Shown here piece by piece: positions 1 through 10,000 of a DNA stretch of 64,000 nt. How positions within the stretch are numbered: position 1 is the stretch's first letter; every line of letters starts with the position of its first letter. The stretch spans positions 496,001 to 560,000 of the forward strand of contig CAJTMH010000002.1 in NCBI GenBank assembly GCA_910577255.1. Reading direction: 5' to 3'. Source of the DNA: an uncultured Duncaniella sp. GTDB taxonomy: Bacteria > Bacteroidota > Bacteroidia > Bacteroidales > Muribaculaceae. A program made the position numbers and the translations under genes. The notes below the pieces were generated by a model that ran no database searches, had not been told where the DNA came from, and worked only from the letters and a program-made list of their open reading frames with translations.

Positions 1-2719
1 GGGGATCCTCGATGCGGTAGCGGGTAAGGTTGAGCGCCTTGTTGCCATAGCTTCCTGAGAAGAAGATGGTCAGGTCGATACCCTTCCAGGAGAAGGTGTT
101 ACCGAAGCCGAAGGTGAATTTAGGTTCGGGGTTGCCGATATATGTGCAGTCCTCGGCATTGATTTTGCCGTCGCCGTTGACATCCTCGAAGATGTAGTCA
201 CCGAGCCATGTGGAGCTTTCGGCGATAGTGTTGCCCTCGGGGATAGCCACCTGCTTGAGGTTGCCGTTGGCATCATGATAGTAGAAATCGGTGGGATTGT
301 CGAAACGGCCGATCACCTTGTAGCCCCAGAACTGACCGATAGGCTGACCTACGGCGGTCTTGGTCACGATGAAGTTGGTGGAGCTGGGCTGGAATGACTT
401 CTCGAGTGTTGCAGTCTCGGTGTCAAGAGAGAGCACCTTGTTGCGGTTGAGGCCAAACACGAGGTTGGTGGTCCACTGGAAGTTCTTGTTGGTGATATTG
501 GTGGTGTTGATGGTGAGTTCCACACCCTTGTTCTCAAGTGAACCGATGTTCTGCCAAGGATTTGAAGCCGCGCCCTGGCCGGATGAACCGATATAGGCAG
601 GGAGCTGCACCTGAAGCAGGAGGTTCTTGGTCTTCTTGTAGTAGAGGTCGGCCACGAGTTCGATGCGGTTATCGAGGAAGCCGAGGTCGAGACCCACGTT
701 CCAAGAGTGGGTGGTCTCCCAGGTCAGTTCAGTGTTGGGGGTATTGCCTGTGAGGACACCTGTGCCCCAGGGAGTGGTCTTGAAGCTGAGGAGCGCGATG
801 GTTGCCCACTGGTCCACATTCTGGTTACCGGTGGCACCCCAACCTGCGCGGAGCTTGGCATTGTTCATCCATGTGAGGTCGCGGAGGAATGATTCCTGCG
901 ACGCACGCCATGCGAGAGCCACTGAGGGGAACCAACCCCAACGGTGATCCTTGTTGAACTTAGATGAACCGTCGCGACGGATGGTAGCTGTCAAGAGATA
1001 GCGGTCGTCAAACGAGTAGAATGCACGGCCGAAGTAAGAGAGGATAGAGTTAGCGAATTTGTAACCTGTGGTGGTAGAGGTGGTGATATCACCGGCCGAA
1101 AGGTCAGGAGTGGTGTTTGAGAGGAAGCCGGTGGCGTTGCCAACCTGTGTCTCCCAGTTGAAATGGCTCATTTCCTGGCCGATCATGGCATTCACGGAGT
1201 GAACCTTATTGAATGTCATGTTGTAGGTGAGGATGTTGCGCCATGACCAATATTTGGTGTTGGTCTTGGTCCACTTCGAGGTACGTGTATCCTGGGTCTT
1301 GATGCCGAACTGATAGTCGGGCATGTAGTAATAATAGTTATTGTTGTTCCAGTCGCCGGAAACCTCAGTCTTGAGGGTAAGGCCCTTGTAGAGGGTTGCC
1401 TCGAGATAGGTGTTCAAGCGGAAGTTGGTCTTACGGTTATTGTTAGTCGTAAGTTCGGCGAGACCGACAGGGTTATCGGGCATCCACACATCCTCGGGAC
1501 CGTCAAACGAACCGTCGGGAGATGTGACAGCTACTGTAGGCTGCTGCATGAGGGCGCTCATGATTGTATTCTTGTCAGTTCCGACCTTCTGTTTGGTTTC
1601 CGAGAACGAGAAGTTCACACCGCCGCGGAGCCATGATTTGATCTGCGAATCAATGTTGGAGCGGAGTGACAGACGACGGAAACCTGAGCCGAGAGCGATA
1701 CCGTCCTGCTTGAGATAGCCGCCTGAGAAAGCGTAAGTGGTGCGTTCGTTACCGCCTGACACTGAAATATTATGGCTGGTCATGAGGGCTTTCTTGAACA
1801 GTTCGTCCTGCCAGTCAGTGCCTTCGCCGAGAGCGTCGGGATTAACAAACGCGCTTGAGGGGTCGAGAAGGTTGAGCTCGTTGGCGCGGAAGTTGTGATG
1901 CTTGGCATACTCGCGGAGGTTGAGCATGTCATATTTCTTAGGCATCTCTTGCCAACCCACATAACCGTCGTAGGTCACCGTGGCGTTGCCTGCGGTACCG
2001 CGCTTGGTGGTGATCATAATGACACCGTTTGACGCGCGTGAACCATAGATAGCGGTTGCCGAAGCATCCTTTAAGATGTCCATGCTCACGATGTCGGAGG
2101 GGTTGATCGAGCTCAGCGGGTTGGCGCTTTCGTCGTCAGTGGCCGAGTCGATAACCACGCCGTCGATCACGAAGATAGGCTGGTTGGTGGCATTGAGTGA
2201 GTTAATACCACGGATACGGATTGAAGTCGACGCACCCGGGGTACCGGAGTTAGCCTGAATCTGCACACCGGCAGCACGGCCCTGAAGCACCTGGTCGATG
2301 CTGGTAGGCACCGATTTTTTGATTGCTGCGTCGTTGACCGAAACGACCGAACCGGTCATGTCAGAACGTTTCATCTGACCATAGCCCACTACCACGACTT
2401 CGTCGAGCAGCTCGGCATTCTCCTTCATTGTTACTGTGATTTTTGTGCGGCCTTCCACTGCGACAGTCTGTGTGGTATAGCCTACATAGGTCACCACGAG
2501 ACTTGCATTTTTAGGAACGCTGATAGAGAAGTTACCGTCAATGTCGGTAGCGACACCGTTGGTTATCCCCTTCTGCTGCACTGTGGCTCCGATGAGAGGT
2601 TCACCGCTCTCATCTACCACGGTTCCCGTCACGGTGATGTTCTGGGAAAATGCCCATAGTGGAGTCATAAAGACCAATAGCAGCACTATGGACCGCAAGT
2701 AATTTACTGTGCACTTCAT
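1..2719 (-). CDS. SusC/RagA-family TonB-linked outer-membrane transporter, C-terminus cut by window edge
   Basis: Outer-membrane TonB-dependent channel of the SusC type, which with a SusD lipoprotein imports glycans or peptides. Reading from ATG at 2719 the frame stays open for about 906 residues to the window edge; codon phase at the start and near position 79 agree, so no frameshift is apparent. Seen: signal peptide (about 1-25), carboxypeptidase-D-like beta-sandwich with GTVVDESGEPLIGATV (about 32-47), TonB-box-like stretch with DEVVVVGYG (106-114), plug domain with LQGRAAGVQIQ and IRIRGINSL (145-175), and the late SusC motif IDLTIFFSGSYGN near the edge. Family members are about 1000-1100 residues, so roughly 100-150 are missing. 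A susD partner would lie to the left, outside the window. Substrate cannot be told. A promoter and a long leader lie upstream. Confidence 0.96.
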   Translation of the reverse strand, partial: MKCTVNYLRSIVLLLVFMTPLWAFSQNITVTGTVVDESGEPLIGATVQQKGITNGVATDIDGNFSISVPKNASLVVTYVGYTTQTVAVEGRTKITVTMKENAELLDEVVVVGYGQMKRSDMTGSVVSVNDAAIKKSVPTSIDQVLQGRAAGVQIQANSGTPGASTSIRIRGINSLNATNQPIFVIDGVVIDSATDDESANPLSSINPSDIVSMDILKDASATAIYGSRASNGVIMITTKRGTAGNATVTYDGYVGWQEMPKKYDMLNLREYAKHHNFRANELNLLDPSSAFVNPDALGEGTDWQDELFKKALMTSHNISVSGGNERTTYAFSGGYLKQDGIALGSGFRRLSLRSNIDSQIKSWLRGGVNFSFSETKQKVGTDKNTIMSALMQQPTVAVTSPDGSFDGPEDVWMPDNPVGLAELTTNNNRKTNFRLNTYLEATLYKGLTLKTEVSGDWNNNNYYYYMPDYQFGIKTQDTRTSKWTKTNTKYWSWRNILTYNMTFNKVHSVNAMIGQEMSHFNWETQVGNATGFLSNTTPDLSAGDITTSTTTGYKFANSILSYFGRAFYSFDDRYLLTATIRRDGSSKFNKDHRWGWFPSVALAWRASQESFLRDLTWMNNAKLRAGWGATGNQNVDQWATIALLSFKTTPWGTGVLTGNTPNTELTWETTHSWNVGLDLGFLDNRIELVADLYYKKTKNLLLQVQLPAYIGSSGQGAASNPWQNIGSLENKGVELTINTTNITNKNFQWTTNLVFGLNRNKVLSLDTETATLEKSFQPSSTNFIVTKTAVGQPIGQFWGYKVIGRFDNPTDFYYHDANGNLKQVAIPEGNTIAESSTWLGDYIFEDVNGDGKINAEDCTYIGNPEPKFTFGFGNTFSWKGIDLTIFFSGSYGNKALNLTRYRIEDP

Positions 2720-3040
2720 GAAATGAAAATTGGTTTTTGGTTTTAAGGTAAGAAATTATTGCTAATGTGAAGTTTTCGCTTATTCTAAGGCCCGGCACAT
2801 AGGTTGGGCTACCGACCCTTATTGTAGGAATGACGAAATGGTTACGGTATTTGCTATTGTTGTTGGATAGGGCTTTAATTCATCGGCAATTGATTGAATC
2901 TAAGGGTTAATAATATATTTTATGTTATGAATTTGTTGTCAATTGTAGGGTAGTAGGTATTGTTTTCGCGTAGGGTCAACAATTGGGGATTTTTCAGCAA
3001 ATCCCGGAGCGAAATCCCTATCAATTAGGGGTTTCCATCG
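2720..3040 (-). promoter_or_regulatory. Long 5' leader of the susC-like gene
   Basis: About 320 bases between the predicted transcription start (near 3034) and the susC ATG. It carries no convincing ORF on either strand. It is AT-rich near the promoter, with several CAATTG/CAATTA elements (about 2888, 2940, 2980 and 3021). The length is more than ribosome binding needs, so post-transcriptional control is possible, but I see no structure I can name. Confidence 0.4.
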
Positions 3041-3074
3041 CAAAGATAAACAAAAATATTTAATATGAAACAAA
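3041..3074 (-). promoter_or_regulatory. Bacteroidota-type promoter for the susC-like gene
   Basis: On the minus strand a TATCTTTG -7 element (plus coordinates 3041-3048) lies downstream of a TTTG -33 element (3071-3074) with a 22-base spacer, slightly longer than the usual 19-20. Transcription would start near 3034 and read toward the susC-like gene. Confidence 0.6.
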
Positions 3075-3199
3075 TTTTAACTCAAAAAATGTTGCCTCCG
3101 GTGGCTTTTAACATTCTTGATTATTCATACTCGTCCGAGAGCTTCTCGTAACAAAGAAAAGCCGGGCGATAATCCTGTGATTTCCGCCCGGTGTATCTA

Positions 3200-4123
3200 T
3201 CAGAAAGTACATACCAGACTGAATCCCGGTGCCCCGCCCACGAAGGTAGGCATCAGCGACGATGTCACTTTCGGGACTTTGGCCTCGCGGCCAAGATGCA
3301 GGCTGCGCTCGTAGCTTCCGCGAAACAGGTTGACCACCTCGTTGACCGGGTCGACCAGGAACACCACAATGTTGCCGAGGACACGCGAACCTGCCAACGT
3401 ATAGTCGTGCTCCACAATATGGCGTTTGGCCTTATAGAACAGTTCGCCTATTATACTTCCCACCACAGGGGTTATCACGATGTCCTGGTAACTCGGACGC
3501 TCCATACAGGCCTCGATGCCGAACTCCCAGCCTATGGTCGAGATACAGGCCGAATATAGGAACGACTGCCAGAAATTGAATCCGCATGACCTCGCGCTCA
3601 TGAAATATACCGCGCCGGCATAGGGGTGGAGCACATAGTTGAATATCGGGTTATCGTGGTCAATCTCAGGGTTTCGCTTGAATATGTTGTCATACCAGCG
3701 TCTGTAAAATGGTTTCTGCTGTATGGCAGCGCGGTTCCATGAGGTGGCATCCTCAGGCAGGCATTCGAGCACGAAGAGGGTGGAGACGAAAGCCCCGCTC
3801 AGAACGGCGGTGTTGATCCACATTCTGTGCCAGTTGGGATGGTCGGTACGTGTCAGGGAATAAGGTTGATTATAGGGAGTGTAGAACCGCTGGGCTATAT
3901 CACCCGACGGCACTCCTACCTCTGAAATCGGGTGGACCACAGCCGTCGGTGACACTGCAGCAGGCAGGTTTTCACCGTCGTCAAGGACTGCTATCGGAGT
4001 GGGGAGTGTGAAGTGTGCGGAATCCCCGGGTGTTCCACCGAGAACACCCACTGCCCCTCTGGCGGTCAAGGCCAGCATGGAGAGCAGAACGATAAATAAT
4101 TTTCTCGGTGCCATAATGTACAT
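3200..4123 (-). CDS. DUF3943 domain-containing protein, exported
   Basis: A 307-residue protein of the DUF3943 family, common in Bacteroidota and of unknown function. An N-terminal hydrophobic stretch (about 8-22) looks like a signal peptide. The family core is clear: NWHRMWINTAVL, then DNPIFNYVLHPYAGAVYFM, then SCGFNFWQSFLYSACISTIGW and a final segment with GELFYKAKR and VDPVNEV. Members are thought to be membrane-associated; this one has several amphipathic or hydrophobic segments. The start may be 4123 or, three codons later, the methionine at 4114. It precedes the susC-like gene in the same direction but is separated by 480 bases with a promoter, so the two are probably independent. No promoter was seen upstream. 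Confidence 0.85.
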   Translation of the reverse strand: MYIMAPRKLFIVLLSMLALTARGAVGVLGGTPGDSAHFTLPTPIAVLDDGENLPAAVSPTAVVHPISEVGVPSGDIAQRFYTPYNQPYSLTRTDHPNWHRMWINTAVLSGAFVSTLFVLECLPEDATSWNRAAIQQKPFYRRWYDNIFKRNPEIDHDNPIFNYVLHPYAGAVYFMSARSCGFNFWQSFLYSACISTIGWEFGIEACMERPSYQDIVITPVVGSIIGELFYKAKRHIVEHDYTLAGSRVLGNIVVFLVDPVNEVVNLFRGSYERSLHLGREAKVPKVTSSLMPTFVGGAPGFSLVCTF

Positions 4124-4228
4124 AGTTGAAACGATTAAGACTTTTTTTGAACCTAAACCTTCGCCACGCTGGGAGAGAAGCCGGTTGCATGACGTGGTGA
4201 TTGTATTATTATAACATCTTCCACACCC

Positions 4229-4252
4229 TTAAATCCTTTTAAAAAGATTTAA
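4229..4252. repeat. AT-rich dyad between divergent genes
   Basis: Two adjacent 12-base half-sites (4229-4240 and 4241-4252) form a near-perfect palindrome, TTAAATCCTTTT against AAAAAGATTTAA, with one mismatch. It sits in the divergent region between the DUF3943 gene and the histidine phosphatase, just upstream of the latter's promoter, so it could be an operator. This is inference from position and symmetry only. Confidence 0.35.
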
Positions 4253-4266
4253 ATTTGTTTGGCGAT

Positions 4267-4301
4267 GTTGACTCTCCGACAAGCCTTTTTTGCTACCTTT
4301 G
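4267..4301 (+). promoter_or_regulatory. Probable promoter of the histidine phosphatase gene
   Basis: TACCTTTG at 4294-4301 is a full match to the Bacteroidota -7 element. The -33 region is weaker (GTTGAC at 4267-4272). The predicted start near 4308 leaves a leader of about 30 bases before the ATG at 4340. Confidence 0.6.
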
Positions 4302-4339
4302 CTCCCCGGCCCTGACATTGGCCCTAAAAACCATCAACC

Positions 4340-5623
4340 ATGAGAATATCCAAACGCACCCTTCTGCTCCTTTCGGCATCCATCATCTGGTTCTGCTCAC
4401 CGGCACGTGGCATGCTTGATGAAATCAAGGACACCCCCGAGAAAGGGGGTGGAGTCTACTACGCCTACCCTGTGGGCGAAAGTCTCAACACTCCGCCTCC
4501 TGCCGGTTACACACCGTTCTATATAAGCCACTACGCCCGCCACGGCTCCCGCTATCTGATAAGCGACAACGACTACAAATGGGTGATCGACCTCATGCAC
4601 AAAGGGGCCGAGAATGGTGCGCTGACCCCGCTCGGACTCGACGCGATGTCACGCCTCGACTCCATCTGGGACGAAGCCTATGGCCGGGGCGGCGACCTCT
4701 CACCACTGGGACAGCGGCAACACAACGGCATAGGCGAACGCATGGTCACCTCCTTCCCCGAAGTCTTCGCACCGGGCGCAGAGATGCACGCAAGCTCCAC
4801 CACAGTGCTGCGGTGCTCACTGTCCATGAGCGCATGCAGCGAGGGGATCACCAAGAAAGCCCCTCACGTCAACATACCGCGCGAGTCGTCGCAACGCCAC
4901 ATGTGCTACCTAAACTACCACGACCAGCCATCCATGGATTTCACCGACCCCGATGCGCCGTGGCGGAAAGCCTACAGGGAGTTTGAGAAGGCCCACACCG
5001 ATGGCAAGCGCCTGGCCGACGCACTGTTTTCGGACACAACGTTCATCAGAGAGAATGTTGACACCGACAAGCTGCTGCAAGGTTTCTACTGGATTGCGGT
5101 CAACATGCAGAACATGGAGAGCCGGGTCAGCTTCTTTGACCTTCTCACCCCAGAGGAAATATATGGACAGTGGCAGTGCACCAACCTCAATTTCTACATT
5201 TGCGACAGCAACTATGCCGGCAACCACGGCCTGATGCTCGGCAATGCCCGCCCACTGCTGCGCAACATCCTCGAGACAGCCCAATCATACATCGACTCCG
5301 GCAAGCATGGCGCTACCCTCAGGTTTGGCCATGACGGCAACATCATTCCTTTGGCCGGACTGCTCGGACTCCCCGGCTGCGCCAACTCGGTAAGCGATTT
5401 CGACAGCGTTCCTGACGCATTCCGCGTCCATGAGGTCGCCCCCATGGCTGCCAATGTTCAGATAGTGTTTTTCCGCAACGCTGACAACGACATTATCGTC
5501 AAATTCATGCACAACGAACGCGAAAAGACCATACCTGTCTCCACCGACATTTATCCCTTCTATCACTGGAATGACGTCAAGGACTACTACACAGCCATAG
5601 CAAATTCAGAGACTGAAATCTGA
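4340..5623 (+). CDS. Secreted histidine-type phosphatase (MINPP/phytase-like)
   Basis: A 427-residue member of the branch-2 histidine phosphatase superfamily, which includes acid phosphatases and multiple inositol-polyphosphate phosphatases. Seen: signal peptide (1-24), the catalytic RHGSR at 67-71 inside HYARHGSRY, an intermediate region with LRCSLSMSACSEG, and the distal HD motif in RFGHDGNIIP (about 328-337). The histidine of RHG is the phosphorylated nucleophile in the family; the HD aspartate is the proton donor. It is probably periplasmic or on the surface and releases phosphate from phosphate esters; inositol phosphates are plausible because Bacteroides homologues do this, but the substrate cannot be read from the sequence. 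Single gene, with its own promoter and a terminator downstream. Confidence 0.88.
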   Translation: MRISKRTLLLLSASIIWFCSPARGMLDEIKDTPEKGGGVYYAYPVGESLNTPPPAGYTPFYISHYARHGSRYLISDNDYKWVIDLMHKGAENGALTPLGLDAMSRLDSIWDEAYGRGGDLSPLGQRQHNGIGERMVTSFPEVFAPGAEMHASSTTVLRCSLSMSACSEGITKKAPHVNIPRESSQRHMCYLNYHDQPSMDFTDPDAPWRKAYREFEKAHTDGKRLADALFSDTTFIRENVDTDKLLQGFYWIAVNMQNMESRVSFFDLLTPEEIYGQWQCTNLNFYICDSNYAGNHGLMLGNARPLLRNILETAQSYIDSGKHGATLRFGHDGNIIPLAGLLGLPGCANSVSDFDSVPDAFRVHEVAPMAANVQIVFFRNADNDIIVKFMHNEREKTIPVSTDIYPFYHWNDVKDYYTAIANSETEI

Positions 5624-5649
5624 CACGTCATCACCCGCTAACCGATATT

Positions 5650-5700
5650 CGGGCCTCACTGCCGTCACATCAATCCGGCATCGAGGCCCGGTTTGTTTTC
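5650..5700 (+). terminator. Intrinsic terminator after the histidine phosphatase
   Basis: CGGGCCTC (5650-5657) pairs with GAGGCCCG (5683-5690), with an inner GCCG/CGGC stem, followed by a T-rich tract (5691-5699). Confidence 0.8.
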
Positions 5701-5759
5701 ACTTCCCCAGCGGGCTATTGTTGAAAAAATCTAAAATCGGCCATCATGCCTCATAAGTT

Positions 5760-5790
5760 TTTGTCGTTGTGTAACTTTTTCGTAACTTTG
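5760..5790 (+). promoter_or_regulatory. Promoter of the trpS transcription unit
   Basis: TTTG at 5760-5763 and TAACTTTG at 5783-5790 are separated by exactly 19 bases, the optimal Bacteroidota arrangement. The predicted start is near 5796, giving a leader of about 125 bases. Within it, GGTGCA/TGCACC (about 5828-5841) forms a compact hairpin, and GCCGG/CCGGC (5863-5877) a second one. Confidence 0.8.
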
Positions 5791-5922
5791 CCCGATAAAA
5801 AACCAAACTGACAATCACAGCGCGCAAGGTGCAGTTGCACCCTGCCATCTTCTTGACTTCATGCCGGCCACTCCGGCTGCGGTCACGACCTAAGAATTAT
5901 ACTTAATTATTTCCATCATATT

Positions 5923-6981
5923 ATGAACGAAAAAGAAGTTGTGCTCTCTGGCATCCGCGCCACCGGCAATCTCCATCTCGGCAATTACTACGGCGCATTA
6001 AGCAAGTTTGTCAAGATGCAGGAAGACTATGACTGCTTATACTTTATAGCTGACCTCCACGCTCTCACCACCGCCCCCGATCCCAACGCGCTCCATGAGA
6101 ACGTGAAAAATATCCTGGCCGAGTATCTCGCCGCAGGTGTCGACCCCGACAAAGCCACCATATTCGTGCAGAGCGACGTGCCTGAAATCTCTGAAATGTA
6201 CCTTCTGCTCAACATGCACGTTGGCATCGGAGAGCTCATGCGCACAGCTTCGTTCAAAGACAAAGCCCGCAAGCAGCTTGGCCTCACCGACGACGGACAG
6301 GACATCGAGAAACAGATTATCGGCACTGACACCAACAAGCGCGTCAATGCCGGCCTGCTCACCTATCCTACCCTCATGGCTGTGGACATCCTTATCCAGA
6401 AGGCCCACAAAGTCCCCGTAGGCAAGGATCAGGAGCAGCACCTCGAACTTACCCGCCGCTTCGCCCGCCGTTTCAACTCATTCTACGGCGTCGACCTCTT
6501 CCCCGAGCCTGAGAACTTCAACTTCGGCGACCATGCCGTGAAGGTTCCCGGCCTCGACGGTTCAGGCAAAATGGGCAAGAGCGAAGGCAACTGCATCTAC
6601 CTCGTGGACGAGGAAAAGGTGCTCCGCAAGAAGGTGATGCGAGCAGTGACCGACGAAGGTCCCAAGGAGCCCAACCAGCCCATCTCGCAGCCTGTGGAAA
6701 ACCTCCTCACCCTCATGGAGTTGACCTCGGCACCCGAAATCGTGCAGCAGTACCGTGACGCTTATGCCGACTGCTCTATCCGCTACGGTGACCTTAAGAA
6801 ACAGCTCGCCGAAGATATCCTCAAAGTCACCACTCCTATCCGCGAACGCTACCTTGACATCCGCAACAACGACGCTTTCATCGGACGCGTGGTGCGTCAG
6901 GGCGCCGAACGTGCCCGCGAGCGTGCGGTGAAGACCCTCGCCGAGGTGCGCGAAGTGATGGGTATCCGTAAATTCTATTAA
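5923..6981 (+). CDS. trpS: Tryptophan--tRNA ligase
   Basis: Class I aminoacyl-tRNA synthetase that charges tRNA-Trp in the cytoplasm. The 352-residue product has the HIGH-type signature GNLHLGNY at 15-22 and the KMSKS-type loop GKMGKSEGN at about 214-222, both in the expected places, and is close to the usual 330-350 residue length. Other family landmarks are SDVPEISEMYLLLN and the GKDQEQHLELTR segment. The ATG at 5923 fits the family N-terminus (EVVLSGIRATGNLHLG). It has its own consensus promoter; the following gene starts 50 bases downstream without an evident terminator, so read-through is likely. Confidence 0.97.
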   Translation: MNEKEVVLSGIRATGNLHLGNYYGALSKFVKMQEDYDCLYFIADLHALTTAPDPNALHENVKNILAEYLAAGVDPDKATIFVQSDVPEISEMYLLLNMHVGIGELMRTASFKDKARKQLGLTDDGQDIEKQIIGTDTNKRVNAGLLTYPTLMAVDILIQKAHKVPVGKDQEQHLELTRRFARRFNSFYGVDLFPEPENFNFGDHAVKVPGLDGSGKMGKSEGNCIYLVDEEKVLRKKVMRAVTDEGPKEPNQPISQPVENLLTLMELTSAPEIVQQYRDAYADCSIRYGDLKKQLAEDILKVTTPIRERYLDIRNNDAFIGRVVRQGAERARERAVKTLAEVREVMGIRKFY

Positions 6982-7031
6982 TCAGCCACACGGACATCCC
7001 ACCCCGCTTCTGACTTTTACAGAAAAAAGAC

Positions 7032-10000
7032 ATGAAAAAATACAACCTGATAAACAACACCCTCGGCTGGCTATGCTTTGTCATAGCGGCGCTGACCTAT
7101 CTGCTCACTCTCGAGCCTACGGCCAGTTTCTGGGATTGCCCCGAATTTATCTCCCAAGGTTACAAACTTGAAGTAGGACACCCGCCGGGCAACCCCATCT
7201 TCATGCTCGCGGCCCGCTTCTTCGTCAATTTTGCCTTCGGCGATATCTCCAAGGTAGCCCTGATGGTCAACGCCATGTCGGCTCTCCTGTCGGCAGGCAC
7301 CATCCTGCTGCTGTTCTGGACCATCACGCACCTCGTCAAGAGATTGGTGGTCAAGGATGACGCCACTGAAATCCCCATGGTGAAGATGCTCGTCATTTTC
7401 GGCTCAGGCATCTGCGGAGCACTCGCCTATACCTGGAGTGACACATTCTGGTTCTCGGCAGTAGAGGGCGAGGTATATGCCTTCTCCTCATTCTGTACGG
7501 CACTCGTCTTCTGGCTAATCCTCAAATGGGAGAACCGCGTGCACAACCCCCACAGCGACAAGTACCTGATCCTGATAGCCTACGTGATAGGTATATCAAT
7601 CGCAGTCCACCTGCTCAACCTGCTCTGTATCCCGGCTATCGCGCTTGTGATATACTACCGCCTGTGGCCCGACACCACAGCTAAAGGCTCACTCATCACC
7701 CTGGTGCTCTCGGCTATCGTGGTAGGGCTTATCCTCTACGGACTTGTCCCCGGATTCATCGAAGTGGCACAATACTTTGAGCTCTTCTTCGTCAACGTGA
7801 TCGGTTGCAGCTATAACGTCGGTGTGCTCGTCTACGCCATCCTTGCAGTGGCATGCTTCATCTGGGCCATCCGTGAGCTTTATCTCCAGCGCAGCGCAGG
7901 TGCCATCCGCCTCAGCGTACTCCTGAGCATCCTCCTCTCGGGCATCCCGTTCATAGGTGAAAGCCTCTGGATTCCGGTTGTCATCATGGCAGCAGTGATA
8001 GCTTATCTCTACATGGCCAAGAAGCTCCCGGTGCGCATCCTCAATCTGGTTGTCATGAGCATCTTCGTAATCTTCATCGGCTATTCGTCATACGCGCTCC
8101 TGCTCATCCGTTCAAGCGCCAATCCGCCGATGAACCAGAACTCGCCCGACAATGTGTTCGCGCTCTCCTCCTACCTCAACCGCGAACAGTATGGCGAACG
8201 CCCGCTCTTCTACGGACAGACCAACAACTCCACCGTGGTCTACGAGGTTTCAGCCCAAGGGGAAGTGGCTCCCAAATACACCCCCGGCAAAGCACTCTAC
8301 TCGAAGGTAGTGAAAACCTCTCCTGACCAGGCAGATAAATATGAGATAATCGGCTATAAGAAGAACTATGTCATGGCTCCTGAGCTCGACATGCTCTTCC
8401 CGCGCATCTACAGCGGCCAACACACCGCGGCCTATGGTGACTGGATCGGTGGCCTTAAAGGACGTCCGGTAGCGGCCACACAGTATGTAAGCCCTGACGG
8501 TGAGGTGCTTCAGACAGTCGACCGCATCAAGCCAACCATGGCCGAAAGCCTGCGTTTCTTCCTCGTCTACCAGCTCAATCACATGTACTGGCGATACTTC
8601 ATGTGGAATTTCGCCGGCCGACAGAACGATATCCAGGGCAACGGCGAGGTCAACCACGGCAACTGGATTTCGGGAATACCGTTCATCGACAATCCGCGCC
8701 TCGGCGACCAGTCACTGCTGCCTGACTCCGAAGGAAAAGGCAACAAGGGCCATAACGTGTTCTATCTCCTGCCCCTCATCATGGGCATCATAGGACTCGG
8801 ATGGCAGGCTTTCACCTCCAAGCGCGGCATCGAGCAGTTCTGGGTAATCTTCTTCCTCTTCTTCATGACAGGTATTGCCATCGTGCTCTACCTCAACCAG
8901 CCCCCGACACAGCCTCGCGAACGTGACTACGCTTTCGCGGGATCATTCTACGCCTTCTCTATATGGGTCGGCATGGGTGTGGCAGGACTCTGGGCGCTCC
9001 TGCGCCTGGCTCTCGACAAGAAAGCCAAGAAGGGTGAACAAGCCTCAGCCGGAAACGACGAAAAGGCAGCGTTAATCCCGGCGGTCATCGCATGCGCAGT
9101 GGGCATACTCGTCCCTCTGCAGATGGTGTCACAGACATGGGACGACCATGACCGCTCCGGCCGTTACACCACACGCGATTTCGGCATGAACTACCTCGAC
9201 TCAGTGGACGAGAACGGCATCATATTCACCAACGGTGACAATGACACATTCCCATTGTGGTATGCACAGGAGGTTGAAGGCCACCGCACTGACGTGAAAG
9301 TGGTCAACCTCAGCTATCTCACCACCGACTGGTATGCCAACCAGGTGAAGCATCCGTCATACGAAGCTGCCGGAATCGAAACTCTTGCCGAGCCGCTCAA
9401 CTACGGTTATGACCGCATGAATTTCAGCTACTTTGCAGCTGACGAGGACAGCACCGCCGTCAACGTCTACACTTCGCTCCGCCAGGTGTATGACCCATCG
9501 TCAAGCAAAAACGCATGGAACGCCCCGATGATAAAGTACCCCAACATGTTCATCCCGATCGACCTCCAGGCAGCTGTGAAATCGGGCCGCATCACCGAGG
9601 CTGAAGCCGACTATGCCGACACAGCCATCGTGGCCGACATGCACAACGACCGCGACGCAATGCGCCACGGAGGCATGACACTGAGTCAGATTCTCTCGCT
9701 CGACATGCTTGCCACAAGCGTCAAGAACGGTTGGAACCGCCCCATCTATTTCGCGTCGACCGTTCCATCCGACTATTATCTCGGCCTGCAGCCCTACATG
9801 CGCTCCACAGGTATGGCCTATGAAATCACACCTGTGCGCAACGAGGAGAACAGCGACTATGACATCGTAGCCGTCAACACCGACAAGGCTTACCGCAACA
9901 TCACGGAAAAATTCCGTTGGGGCGGTCTTGACAAGGTGACATCCCCCGACGAGATTTATCTCGATGAGACAGTGCGCCGCATGGTGACCACCACCCGCTC

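Noticed and set aside
3191..3559. Plus-strand 122-residue ORF opposite the DUF3943 gene
   Set aside because: It is the antisense shadow of the DUF3943 coding sequence; the translated product has no family pattern.
5861..5893. Ten-codon ORF as a tryptophan attenuator leader peptide
   Set aside because: It has no Trp codon and no terminator-antiterminator pair could be drawn, so attenuation is not supported.
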